Counted from the stretch's first letter, positions 49,745-58,650 are shown. The stretch is 60,117 nucleotides of DNA from Deltaproteobacteria bacterium (GCA_030694465.1 JAUXYJ010000051.1:1-60117), one strand, 5' to 3'. Program-made: numbers and translations. The notes: a model not told the origin generated them from the sequence alone.

Positions 49745-50758
49745 GTGATTGTCTTTGTGAGCGCCACACCTTCGCGCTGCGGCGCACGAGACCCACGCGA
49801 CACGAGGCTGATCGATGACGTTTTCTATCAGGCCTGTCGAGGACCCCGTGTGCGCGTGCTCTACGTCGCGACACCAGAAGCGACCAAGTCCAGTAGTTCC
49901 GGCTACTTCCGTCCCTGGAGTCTGAGCGATGACTACACGCTTCGCTCAAGCCTGCGTGAGTTCGTGCTGGTTCCGCATGAGCGCGCGAAAAACGCGCGAA
50001 TCGACCCGTCGCAGCCGTGGGTCGCAGGCATGTATTGGCAGCGCAGCGACGGCGCGATCTCGCCGGGCAACGCGAAGCTCGTCGAGTGGAAGGCGCTGGG
50101 TCTCGCCTCGCCAGTGCTCGTGATCGCAGGCAAGGCGGCGGGCAACACCGCGCTTCGGGACAAGCAAGCGCTGAAGCTACGCGTGCTGATCGGCAAGGCC
50201 GGCTTCGATCCCGACGACGCGCCGGTGGTGAGCGCGACGTCGATCGACGCCACGTTTCGCGAGTCGCTCCTGCGCGCGCTCGACGAGCAAGCGCAGAAGG
50301 TGTCGACCGTCGAGAAAGCGCGCCGCCTTGAGCGTGTGACGGACACGCTCGACGCGCTGGTCGTTCACGAGCGCGACGACGCGATGGTGCTCACGCTCAG
50401 CAAGGCGATGCAGGGCTTACGCTCGGCGCGGGCGAGCGAGCGCGCGCGTGTTTTGCTCGCGATCGAACAGTTCGTTGTTCGATCACCAGAGCACAGCTCG
50501 CGCGTGATGACCTCGGTCCTGAGATACAACGTGGCGTTTTCGCGCGAGTCGTTGACGGCGATGATCGCCGCGCAGATCGCAGGCAGCGGCAAGCTTCCCG
50601 CGCGGCTCCAAGAATGGCTGCAACGGTGGCGCTTGAGTGAAGGTGACGCGACGGGGCTCACGCGCGTGCTTCGTGCTGCGATCGACGCGGATCCCAAGAG
50701 CGAGCGCAGCCTCGCGCTCACGGAAATGATCGCGCTCGAAGGGCTCTTGCTGGCGTGA
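49745..50758 (+). CDS. family member D: divergent relative without zinc finger
   Basis: A 337-residue protein from GTG 49745; the frame is open back to 49658 (SLAGTIRHV), so a somewhat earlier start is possible. It has the family core: GPRVRVLYVA, LRSSLREFVLVPHE, DPSQPWVAGMYW, WKALGLASPVLVIAGKA and GKAGFDPDDAPVVSATSIDA, aligned with members A-C and with the end of an EF-Tu-type G domain, again without NKxD. The N-terminal zinc finger is missing; only a remnant may exist upstream. The C-terminal 140 residues are helical. Of the four members it is the most diverged and the shortest, but the frame is intact. Confidence 0.78.
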   Translation: MIVFVSATPSRCGARDPRDTRLIDDVFYQACRGPRVRVLYVATPEATKSSSSGYFRPWSLSDDYTLRSSLREFVLVPHERAKNARIDPSQPWVAGMYWQRSDGAISPGNAKLVEWKALGLASPVLVIAGKAAGNTALRDKQALKLRVLIGKAGFDPDDAPVVSATSIDATFRESLLRALDEQAQKVSTVEKARRLERVTDTLDALVVHERDDAMVLTLSKAMQGLRSARASERARVLLAIEQFVVRSPEHSSRVMTSVLRYNVAFSRESLTAMIAAQIAGSGKLPARLQEWLQRWRLSEGDATGLTRVLRAAIDADPKSERSLALTEMIALEGLLLA

Positions 50759-50996
50759 CGTGCACTGCTGTTTCGCAGAGAGCGCGCCCGCAATGCGACG
50801 ATCGCCCGCCCGTCGGTCGACCCTGCCATCGGCGACCTGCTTGCAGCGCGAGCACGCCGAACGCGTCCACAATGAGCGTCGTGATCGACACGCATCGGTG
50901 TTCGACCTGCTCGGGTTTGTCAGGTCAGGACACGATCGTCGGAACCCCAAGGAACGAAAGATCGTCTGTATTTTCGCTGATGGATTTCATCTCTGC

Positions 50997-51233
50997 TCAT
51001 CGCTGGGGGATGCGCTTCCAAGCGCACGAAGGCACCGGATGCTGCGCGCGAACCACCGGCACGAACGCTGGCGAGCTCGGCGCGGGCGTGCTCAAGCGCG
51101 ATGCCCACCGCGTGAGTGACGTCACGGAGAGAGTGTGTTGGGCTGCAAATCGAGCGTCGCTCAGGCCACTCGCACGCCAGCGCGCGACACGTTCGCGCCA
51201 GCGAGACTCGATGACAGGGTTGCGACTTCGCAT
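50997..51233 (-). mobile_element. tnpA: IS66-type TnpA remnant
   Basis: A 78-residue frame: SRWRERVARWRASGLSDARF with AAQHTLSVTSLTRWASRL, the helix-turn-helix of the IS66 accessory protein TnpA (W...V..WxxSGLS...FA..H.LS..SL.RW..RL). After FVPV the usual C-terminal half is missing, and neither TnpB nor the TnpC transposase follows on this strand. It is therefore an inactive remnant. Confidence 0.7.
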
Positions 51234-51380
51234 GCGCGCAACTCAGCAGAGCGCTCACCACAACGGAACCACGCGGGCTCACGCAGCGAGTACGATGTGA
51301 TTCTCGCGGGATATACGCACCGTTGAAAAATTGAAGACCTGCATCGCGTATGGAGGTCTGGCGCATGTCGCGTTGAGTAA

Positions 51381-51746
51381 TCGCAGCTGCGCGCGTCGGA
51401 ACGTGTCCTCACGTGGGCCATCCTGGCCGCGGTAACCGCAGCACAAATCGAGCGCCTTTGTGTACTTGCGCGGACACAGCCGGACGCAGCAGCCGACGCC
51501 GAGTTCACCTCGTCTGAGCTTGGTGCACTCATGCTGATGAAGAGAAACTATTCCAAGCGGACCGAGACCATCCCTGACGACTTTCCTTCGATGGCCGACG
51601 CGGTGCGATGGATTGTAGAGTTAGGCGGTCAAGCGGGGAGACCTTCGAGGAGTCGTCTCAGCGCTGTCACCCTTCGCGGTGGCGTTGAGCTCATCAAGCC
51701 CGTCGCCATCGCGATCGAACTCCTAGAAAGCGAGACCAAACTGTGA
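51381..51746 (+). pseudogene. C-terminal fragment of an IS4/Tn5-family transposase
   Basis: The open frame from 51381 reads ERVLTWAILAAVTAAQIERL, ... SSELGALMLMKRNYSKRTET, IPDDFPSMADAVRWIVELGG and ends ELIKPVAIAIELLESETKL. This is the typical C-terminal end of Tn5-like IS4-family transposases, with the conserved (S/T)ELE..AL...K, IPxxxPxxxxAxxWIAxLGG and RG...L steps. The catalytic core is absent, so the element is dead. ATG 51531 could start a 71-residue peptide. Its stop overlaps the GTG start of the DUF4419 gene by four bases. Confidence 0.75.
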
Positions 51747-52930
51747 CGAATTCCCAGACAAAATCGAGGGAAGCTCAAAATGCCCGAACGTTCCGTGTAT
51801 CCGACGTGACACCGGCCACGACGCCACTCACGGAAGTTCCATACCAGCACGCGGTTGCGGAGTTTCTGGTGAGCGAGCGGATCCAGGCGTGCACACGAGC
51901 GCAAGGGCCGCTCGTGGCGACGGTACAATCTCACCCCCTCATTGCCGCGTTGCACGACGCCTTCGCCGAGCATCGGCCGCTCGTCCTCTCGCCTGACGTC
52001 GTCTGGCTGACGTTGCTGCAAGGGGTCGCGCACCACGTGAACATGAACGCAGAGGAAGTGCGGAGGCAGATCCTGCGTCATGACGACAAACTCACCATCA
52101 AGGTCAGCCGAGACGACTTCATCATGGGCTCGCCGGACAACCGGTGGCCGGAGGTCTTCTCTGAGTTTTCTCGTGCAATCCATGACCACATTGGCGAGAT
52201 GCACGGGCTGATCCTCGCAGACTTCTCGACTACCGACGAGGTGGCGCGCGCCGCGTCGGAGGTCGCGCTCCTGGACACCATGCAGGCGTTCTTCGACTAC
52301 GAAATGCGCACCCGCTGTGGCATACCCACCATCACGTTAGAGGGCACTGTCGAAGATTGGAAGTCCATCGTCCGTCGCATGCAGGAGTTGCGCAGACTCG
52401 GGCTGGACTGGTGGGTGAATGCGCTGACGCCAATTCTCGAGAAGATCGTCGCGACCGCCGCCGGCACGGTCGATCAGGCGTTCTGGAGATCGATCTACAA
52501 GTGGGACGATGCGCGAGGTAGCGGATCCCCCCACGTGAGCGGATGGATACTCAACCTCTTCCCGTACCTCGACAATCCGCGCACCAAGTTCGCTACGCGA
52601 ATCATGATGGCATACAAGGACGATGTGGGAATCAGGCTGCAGTATGTCGAGGATGCCAAAGGGCCGCGGCTGATTCGAAACCGGTGGCTGGGAATCACAG
52701 GTCTGTGGCACGAAGGCCCTGGAAGGGACGATTTTCCGCGCCTGCCGTCGAGGGCTCCATTCAAGTGGATCTACCTCGGTGAGACTTTCCCTATGCAGTT
52801 TGTTGCAGGCCTCGTCGGCGTGCGGCAGGAACCGGAGAGTCTGTGTCTGCGCCCCGAGATCGGCTGGGCCGTGCTCCAGTCCGAGGACGATGGTTCCGAC
52901 CCCGTTTCAAACCAAAACCGTGGCGAATGA
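51743..52930 (+). CDS. DUF4419 domain protein
   Basis: A 395-residue cytoplasmic protein from GTG 51743. It matches the DUF4419 family along its length: HPLIAALHDAFAEHRPLVLS, PDVVWLTLLQGVAHHVNMNA, KVSRDDFIMGSPDNRWPEVF, ADFSTTDEVARAASEVALLD, RCGIPTITLEGTVEDWKSIV, WRSIYKW and VSGWILNLFPYLDN. The biochemical role of DUF4419 is unknown; members occur sporadically in bacteria and fungi. The start overlaps the end of an IS4-type transposase fragment (GTGA), and third-position GC is somewhat lower than in flanking genes, so it was probably brought in with, or placed next to, mobile DNA. Confidence 0.85.
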   Translation: MTNSQTKSREAQNARTFRVSDVTPATTPLTEVPYQHAVAEFLVSERIQACTRAQGPLVATVQSHPLIAALHDAFAEHRPLVLSPDVVWLTLLQGVAHHVNMNAEEVRRQILRHDDKLTIKVSRDDFIMGSPDNRWPEVFSEFSRAIHDHIGEMHGLILADFSTTDEVARAASEVALLDTMQAFFDYEMRTRCGIPTITLEGTVEDWKSIVRRMQELRRLGLDWWVNALTPILEKIVATAAGTVDQAFWRSIYKWDDARGSGSPHVSGWILNLFPYLDNPRTKFATRIMMAYKDDVGIRLQYVEDAKGPRLIRNRWLGITGLWHEGPGRDDFPRLPSRAPFKWIYLGETFPMQFVAGLVGVRQEPESLCLRPEIGWAVLQSEDDGSDPVSNQNRGE

Positions 52931-53407
52931 ACGGCAGGGCTAGCGTTCTCGCCGATGGGCTCGACGGTCTGCATCTCCCTCGATCGAAGGCTCGAAACAC
53001 AACGTGTCCATCCGCGTGAAACACGTACACCGAGCGCCGATCCCATGGCCGGTGCCGTCAGCCCGAAAGCGTCGTCGGCGGAATGGTGTGCGCCTGAGCG
53101 AGCGATGTGGCGGATGCGTCAAGCAGCGCTTAGCGCTGCCAGCGTGTGCATCTGCGTGGTGATTGGCTCATCACACGAGCGTCGCAGAGGTCCAACCGAG
53201 CGCGTTCGATGGGGATCTTGGCGCGGGTAGCCGTAAGCGTCAGCCAAAGTGCGCGCCGAAGTCGCAAACGACCAGTGATTTTGCAGCAAGGACACTCGGT
53301 CTCTTCCATCGGAAAAGTGTGTCACCTGTGCCGACACACGCGCGGCGCACAATCGCCCCACGGCCCTGCACCCGATCGAGCGACACGGCCGCGCCACAGG
53401 CCACGCG
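52931..53407. other. intergenic region with one inverted repeat
   Basis: No supportable gene. At 53317-53339 the sequence GTGTGTCACCTGTGCCGACA followed by CAC forms a seven-pair stem (GTGTGTC/GACACAC) with a nine-base loop, downstream of the minus-strand gene that ends at 53408; it may serve as a transcription end. No other structure was noticed. Confidence 0.4.
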
Positions 53408-54679
53408 TCACGGACATACGCCGCCGCGCGCGAGCGTCCCGTACGCGATGTGCGAGATCGGGTGGCTGCCCACAAACGCGCTGGCGGGCAGCGCGTCCCA
53501 CGTGACCCCATCCGTGCTCCGATAAAACTTCTGCATCGCGTACCACTGTTGCCACTCGCCGTGGACGGTGACCATGGTGCCCGCGCTGCTGCGCGCGACG
53601 GTGTTGACCCGTGGCGTCGTCGCGCGCGATCCATCGGAGTTTCGCGCGGAGAGCACGGTCGTGGTCCAGCGAAGGCCGTCGGGGCTTCGCGCGATCACGC
53701 CGCCTGCCATCGTGCGGCCCCAAGAGACAAACTCGGTCCCGAGCCAGAGCACGTTGGACTCGAAGGTCATCCCGGGGACCATGGCGGAAGTCCACCGTTC
53801 GCCGCTGTCACTCGAGACACACACGAGACCCGATCCGTGGGTGATCACTGTGAGCGTCTCGCTCGCGCCGATGCCCGCGACGCCCTGCCCGCACACCGAC
53901 GGAACGCTCGTCCCGCGTCGCCACTGCGCCCCGTTCGCGCTGAACATCACGTCGCCGTCGGTCGCGCCGTTTTCTCCGCCCGCGGCCACGAAGCGCGCGA
54001 GCGCGCCCGCCCCGCGTCCGACCTTTCGAATGTGACCGCGAAACCCCATCGCGGTCTCGGGCGCACCGAACAGCGCGCCACCGTTGGTCGAGACTCTCGG
54101 CGCGTTGTGGACAGCCACCACGGTGCCAGTGACGGCGTCCGACGTGATGCCCGAGAAGACCGTTCGGTCCAAAACACGATCCCACCGCATCCCGTCGACG
54201 CTACGACGGACGCTGTTTGCTTCACCCCAGCCCCAGGTCGCGACAAACGCGCCGTCGATCGCGGTCACCCCCATCGCGCGCCCGCCGTTGTGATCGCAAT
54301 CGACCATGCTGGTGAAGCAACGGATCGCGTCGTTGTCCGAGCGGTTGGCGATCCACGTTCGTCCGTCGTCGCACGAGACGGTCGTGCGACCCATCATGCC
54401 TTGCGCGACGAACACACCGACGCGATCGGCGCCTCGCGCGTCTGCCGCAGCGCCGTCCGCAGCGCCGTCCGCAGCGACTCCGCTGTCGTCGACGGGCACC
54501 GTCGCGTCGATCGAGAGGGAGCTGTCCGCCAACACAATCTCCGCATCGACGGGCAGGGGACGGTCTTCTACGACGCGCGCGTCGTCCGTCACCACGACGT
54601 CTCGCGACGGCTCCGGCGCGCCGCACGCACAGAGCGCAGCGACCACACACACATTCAATACGACGGCTACGCGCTTCAT
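53408..54679 (-). CDS. lipoprotein with BNR/sialidase-like propeller
   Basis: A 423-residue lipoprotein: MKRVAVVLNVCVVAALCAC with lipobox LCAC (Cys19), then a Val/Asp/Ala-rich linker with GAADGAAADARGAD. From about residue 85 to the end, it consists of repeated units with Asp-box-like turns: SCDDGRTWIAN, RSVDGMRWDRV, SANGAQWRRG, SSDSGERWTS, RSPDGLRWTT, RSTDGVTWDA. This S-x-D-x-G-x-x-W motif is the BNR repeat of sialidase-type propellers. No sialidase Arg triad or nucleophile can be named, so a carbohydrate-binding or structural role is as likely. It lies 20 bp downstream of the DUF1552 gene, so it is probably its third operon member. Confidence 0.82.
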   Translation of the reverse strand: MKRVAVVLNVCVVAALCACGAPEPSRDVVVTDDARVVEDRPLPVDAEIVLADSSLSIDATVPVDDSGVAADGAADGAAADARGADRVGVFVAQGMMGRTTVSCDDGRTWIANRSDNDAIRCFTSMVDCDHNGGRAMGVTAIDGAFVATWGWGEANSVRRSVDGMRWDRVLDRTVFSGITSDAVTGTVVAVHNAPRVSTNGGALFGAPETAMGFRGHIRKVGRGAGALARFVAAGGENGATDGDVMFSANGAQWRRGTSVPSVCGQGVAGIGASETLTVITHGSGLVCVSSDSGERWTSAMVPGMTFESNVLWLGTEFVSWGRTMAGGVIARSPDGLRWTTTVLSARNSDGSRATTPRVNTVARSSAGTMVTVHGEWQQWYAMQKFYRSTDGVTWDALPASAFVGSHPISHIAYGTLARGGVCP

Positions 54680-54699
54680 GGCGGTCTCTCGATCTATGG

Positions 54700-56226
54700 T
54701 TACGCGAGGAGGTACGGGAGCGGCTCGCTCAACGCTGTCGTGACCGCGGCGGGGTAGTGCGCACGATAGTCCGCGCCGACGAACGGAAGGCCGCAGCCTC
54801 CGCCGGGCTCTTCCCACTGGGCGCGCGGGATGCCCATGGCGGTGATCGCGTTGGCGAGCCATTGATTCCACGAAAGGCCAGCGAATTTGGCTTCGGGTGT
54901 GCCCTGGTAGCGAGAGCCGATCTCCCGCGCGGTCTCGCGAAAGTCGATGAAGCTCCCGGTCCGCAGCGCGCCCGCGGCGCTGCCGAAGGTGACCAACGGC
55001 ATCGAGAAGTTATCGTGCGTGACGTTGCCCGACTCTTGAGACCAGGCCAAGAGCGTGTTGTCCAACACCGTCCCAGAGCCTTCAGTGATCGCTTCGAGCT
55101 TCGTCGCGAGATCGAGAAACACATTCTCGAAGAAGCGCTGGTGTGCGTCTGCGATGGTGACCTGCTCGACCAACCCCGGCAGGTGCGCCTTGTGCGCGAT
55201 GTCTTGATGCCAGTCGCCAGCGAACGTGCTGAACGTCGGGTTCGCCCCCACCACTGCGATGCGCGATGCACCGCAGGCGAACGCCAGCGCGATCACGTCG
55301 TTGTACAGCCGATAGACCTGCGCTTGATCCGCGGGGGTTCGGGGATAGTTGGCGCTTTGAATAATAGGGATGCTGCCCGTGGCCGGACGCGTGAGCGAGC
55401 CGCAGCTGACCGTCGCCATGAGCCTGCGCTCGAGCTCGGACAGCCCTTGCATGTGCTCGTCGAGTCGTCGTCGATCGTCGGCGCTCAACCGCGCAGAGCT
55501 CATGCGCAGCCGTCGATAGTTCGCGAGCACGCGATCGACGATCGGCGTTCGAGCGGGGCCCGGCGTGAGCGGACCAAACACCTGATCGAAGAGCTCGAGA
55601 GAGTTCACCACGCCGTCGATCTGCTGCACGGGACCGGAGCGTGTCGAAGGATTGGACCAGTAGTACGACAGACGATTGCCGACGATCATCACGCGCTTGC
55701 GCACGGTCGTGGCGCCGTAAAACTCTGGAGACCACGCCATGTGCTGGTCGATCGTCGCGCGCGGATGCGACTGAACCATCATCCCGTCGCCGCCGTTGCC
55801 GTCGTTGCGCGCGTAGTTTCCGAGAAACGACCCTGTGTTGTGCGCGATGTAAAAAGGGATATCCAGGCCCGCGACGGCGTTCATCTTCGCGACCAACGCG
55901 GGCGTGAGCGCGGTGCTCGCGGCGCTCAAGATCGGGCTGACGCCGACGCGCGAGCCCTGAGGACCCAACGTCAACGGTGCGCGCCGCGCCGTACGGCTCT
56001 TGTACGCGCGCTGCTCGGCCATCGCGCTTGTCGCAGGAAACATGTTGCGATGCCACAGCCCGCCGTGAAACGTGCAGAACTGCGCGAAGCGCTTTCGCGG
56101 CATCCCCTGCGCCTCAAGCGCCCGCGGAAACAGCGACGGGAGCAGCGGGAGCGCCAGCGCAAACCCGCCGAGCCCGCGAAGAAATTGACGGCGATCCCGG
56201 GTCACTACGATGCGGTCTTCGCTCAC
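54700..56226 (-). CDS. DUF1552 domain protein, Tat-exported
   Basis: A 508-residue protein of the DUF1552 family, which is common in Myxococcota and Planctomycetota and of unknown function. The N terminus has a twin-arginine motif (RDRRQFLRGLGGFALALPLL), so export in folded form is likely. Typical stretches include CTFHGGLWHRNMFPA, SHPRATIDQHMAWSPEFYG, VMIVGNRLSYYWSNPSTRSG, FACGASRIAVVGANPTF, and DNTLLAWSQESGNVTHDNFS. It resembles the alkaline-phosphatase-like DUF1501 group in gene context. Its ATG overlaps the stop of the upstream DUF1592-type gene (ATGA, 56223-56226). The pair DUF1592 - DUF1552 is a conserved neighbourhood. Confidence 0.9.
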   Translation of the reverse strand: MSEDRIVVTRDRRQFLRGLGGFALALPLLPSLFPRALEAQGMPRKRFAQFCTFHGGLWHRNMFPATSAMAEQRAYKSRTARRAPLTLGPQGSRVGVSPILSAASTALTPALVAKMNAVAGLDIPFYIAHNTGSFLGNYARNDGNGGDGMMVQSHPRATIDQHMAWSPEFYGATTVRKRVMIVGNRLSYYWSNPSTRSGPVQQIDGVVNSLELFDQVFGPLTPGPARTPIVDRVLANYRRLRMSSARLSADDRRRLDEHMQGLSELERRLMATVSCGSLTRPATGSIPIIQSANYPRTPADQAQVYRLYNDVIALAFACGASRIAVVGANPTFSTFAGDWHQDIAHKAHLPGLVEQVTIADAHQRFFENVFLDLATKLEAITEGSGTVLDNTLLAWSQESGNVTHDNFSMPLVTFGSAAGALRTGSFIDFRETAREIGSRYQGTPEAKFAGLSWNQWLANAITAMGIPRAQWEEPGGGCGLPFVGADYRAHYPAAVTTALSEPLPYLLA

Positions 56227-58028
56227 TGAAAGCTCCTCGTTCGAAAGTGTGGGTCGAGCGCGACGGTGCGGAGCACTTCGCCCAGCGGCCTACCCTCAAG
56301 TGCCGCGTTGTTGAGTCGTTGGAGCGCGCAGTCGTCGATCCCGTTTGTGGCTTCGAGGCGACCAAACGTGAAGCGAAAGTACTGCCTCGCGAAGCACGCC
56401 TCGAGGCGCCGACTGCCGACCAACATGCGCTGCAGGTCTCCGAGTCCCTCGGATGTTTGTCGGTCCGAACCCTGGACCTGAGGCATCGTTCGCGTGTCGA
56501 CCATCGCCTCTCCGACGACCGTCCCCCGCTCGTCGAAGAAGCGCTGCACGGAACGCACGCGACCGAGCGAGTCAAAGTTCTCCGACGCGAAGCCGAGGGG
56601 GTTGATCAGCGTTTGGTGACAGGACGCGCAGGGGGTCCCGTCCGCTTCGGTGAGCGCCTCGACGACTTGGCGCGTGGTGCGTCGCTCAAGCATCGGAATC
56701 GGCGTCGCCGCGGCGTTGTTCGGCGGCGCGGGAATCCGATCGCACAGCAACCCGATACGAATGAACACCCCCTTCAGAATGGGCCTCGTGTTCGCGGTCC
56801 CTGTCGAGAGCAGCGCGGCGCGCGCGAGCATCCCCGTTCGCTCCGCCTGCGCGAACATCGGCGGCTCGCTGGTCCCGTCCCACATGGGGCTCCCGTAGAT
56901 CCCCGCGAGAAGCGGTTCGCGTGCGAAAGACCGTCGATTGGTAAACAGCGCGCCCAACGGTTGATCGTTGCGCACGGTCCACTTCGCCGCGGACAACACG
57001 TCTTGGATCATCGCGTCGCGCAGCGCTGATGTCGGCCTCAGATCTCCGCGAAACGCGTCGAACACGGGGTCGCCGATACGCGAGTCCAACGCAGGGAGGC
57101 TGTCGAGCCAGAGGTACTCGCGAAAGAACAGATCGAGCGCGGCCTCGGTCTTCGGGTCCGCAAACACACGGCTCACTTCGCGCGCGAAGCCCGCTTCTGT
57201 CGCGAGCGCCCCGGACTGTGCAGCGGCGCGGAGCGCGTCGTCCGGCGGACGCTGCCAAAAGTGATACGAGAGCCGCGAAGCGAGCTCCCACGAGTCGAGC
57301 GCGAACGCCCCAGCACGCGGCCCAACGACGTCGCTCGCGTGCTCGACGTGATACATAAATTGTGGCGCGGTCAACAGCAGCGCGACGAGGTCCGCGAGGT
57401 CCTCGCGCGCCACCCTTCCGCCGACGGCGTCGCGGTAGAAGGTCTTGTCCTCTGCGGTGAGGGGCCGTCGCAGCGCGCGCGCGCCGAAGCCGTCGAGAAA
57501 CCCGTCGAGGCACGCGCGGTCGTTGCTTGCGTTGCCGTCGGTCGCGCACGCACCAAACACGCGCGTGATCCGCGCGGCGTCTCGGGTGAGCGCTTGGCCC
57601 ACCTCTGTCGCGACGTCGTATCCGACGTCGATGTGCTGTTGCTGAACGATCTGGTCCGCGCGCGAGGTGCCGCCGTGCTTGTCATCGACGGACGCGCCGA
57701 GGTGATCGGCCGGAAACCGCGCGAGGATCGGGTTGATTTGCGTGAGAATCTCCCGAGCGAGCGCAGCGTCCACCGAGGCGAGCGTGTCGTCGAGCGAGTT
57801 GACGTACTGCGACCGACCGAGCCGTCGAAGCGGAACCTCCTGCGGCGCGCTCTGCGGATCGCAGGCGAACGGCTGCACAACGGCTGGCGGGGAGCCGTCG
57901 GCTTGACTCGCGTCCGTCTCGGGCCGCGCGTCGGATTCGACTTGCGTCAGGGGCGGCTCAGCGATCCGGCCGACACACGCCGCGTTGAATACGAGCAAAG
58001 CCACCAGCACGCGTGTCGAATGCTCCAT
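56223..58028 (-). CDS. DUF1592/DUF1588/DUF1585 haem-type lipoprotein
   Basis: A 601-residue lipoprotein: MEHSTRVLVALLVFNAACVG with lipobox NAAC (Cys18). It carries the domain string known from the DUF1587-1592-1588-1585 proteins of planctomycetes and myxobacteria: VPLRRLGRSQYVNSL at the start, FGARALRRPLTAEDKTFY, LLLTAPQFMYHVEH, ELASRLSYHFWQRPPDDALR, LFTNRRSFAREPLLAGIYG, RTGMLARAALLSTGTANTRP, and the C-terminal CASCHQTLINPLGFASENFD with a haem-type CXXCH (Cys467, Cys470, His471). A redox role in the envelope together with the coupled DUF1552 protein is likely; the substrate is unknown. ATG 58028 starts the signal peptide. Confidence 0.9.
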   Translation of the reverse strand: MEHSTRVLVALLVFNAACVGRIAEPPLTQVESDARPETDASQADGSPPAVVQPFACDPQSAPQEVPLRRLGRSQYVNSLDDTLASVDAALAREILTQINPILARFPADHLGASVDDKHGGTSRADQIVQQQHIDVGYDVATEVGQALTRDAARITRVFGACATDGNASNDRACLDGFLDGFGARALRRPLTAEDKTFYRDAVGGRVAREDLADLVALLLTAPQFMYHVEHASDVVGPRAGAFALDSWELASRLSYHFWQRPPDDALRAAAQSGALATEAGFAREVSRVFADPKTEAALDLFFREYLWLDSLPALDSRIGDPVFDAFRGDLRPTSALRDAMIQDVLSAAKWTVRNDQPLGALFTNRRSFAREPLLAGIYGSPMWDGTSEPPMFAQAERTGMLARAALLSTGTANTRPILKGVFIRIGLLCDRIPAPPNNAAATPIPMLERRTTRQVVEALTEADGTPCASCHQTLINPLGFASENFDSLGRVRSVQRFFDERGTVVGEAMVDTRTMPQVQGSDRQTSEGLGDLQRMLVGSRRLEACFARQYFRFTFGRLEATNGIDDCALQRLNNAALEGRPLGEVLRTVALDPHFRTRSFQ

Positions 58029-58418
58029 GTTGTTAAGATATGGGTCGCGGCGCCCACGAACAAGCGCGAAGCGCTGCCTAGCGATCGCGTCGTTCGCGCA
58101 GACCATCGCGGTTTCGATTGCAGCACCGAGGCCCGCGGTCAGCACCTAAGCCCATCGATTCAAGAAGCTACATCGCTCGAAACGCCCTGCTGCACTGCGG
58201 CAGGCTTACACGCCCCCACCCTGTCCGCTTCGTACGCGCGCTCAGCGCGGTCAGCACCGCCATTGAAGGCTGCCTGACCAACCCAAGGAGGGAGCCCACC
58301 ACGAGCGAGCCCCCCACCGACCGCAGGGGCCACGGCCGCCACCGCGCTGGCGCAGCGACGCCGACGCCTGTGCAGCCGCGATTGGGCCTTGCGTGGGCCG
58401 CCAACACCCCCCGGGGGG

Positions 58419-58650
58419 GGGGATGTGCGCACATCCCCTGGGTCGCCGTTTGGGACGCTGGGGGATGTGACGACATCCCAGGAGTCGCGGTTTTGAGCGT
58501 TTTGAGATGTCACGACATCCCCTGCGTCGCCGTTTTGCGAGCGCGAAGATGTCACGACATCGCCAAAAAGCCCCCAGCGCGCGTCCAATGGATGTGCTGA
58601 CATCTCTGGGACCGGGTCGAGGGACCCCAGGGGATGTCGTCGCATCTCGG
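58419..58650 (+). repeat. 42-bp array of GATGT/ACATC inverted repeats
   Basis: Six 14-bp imperfect palindromes of the form GATGTnnnnACATC start at 58422, 58464, 58506, 58548, 58591 and 58633, i.e. every 42 bp (one step 43). The first is extended to the 20-bp palindrome GGGGATGTGCGCACATCCCC. The linkers are similar too (TCGCCGTTTTG recurs), so this is a degenerate tandem array, not a CRISPR. The gap 58029-58418 has no supportable gene. Confidence 0.9.

Noticed and set aside
54757..56229. Plus-strand frame of 490 codons
   Set aside because: Antisense shadow of the DUF1552 gene.
57261..58277. Plus-strand frame of 338 codons
   Set aside because: Antisense shadow of the DUF1592-type gene.
58419..58650. 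CRISPR array
   Set aside because: The conserved part is only a 14-bp palindrome, the linkers are similar to each other, and no cas gene is present.
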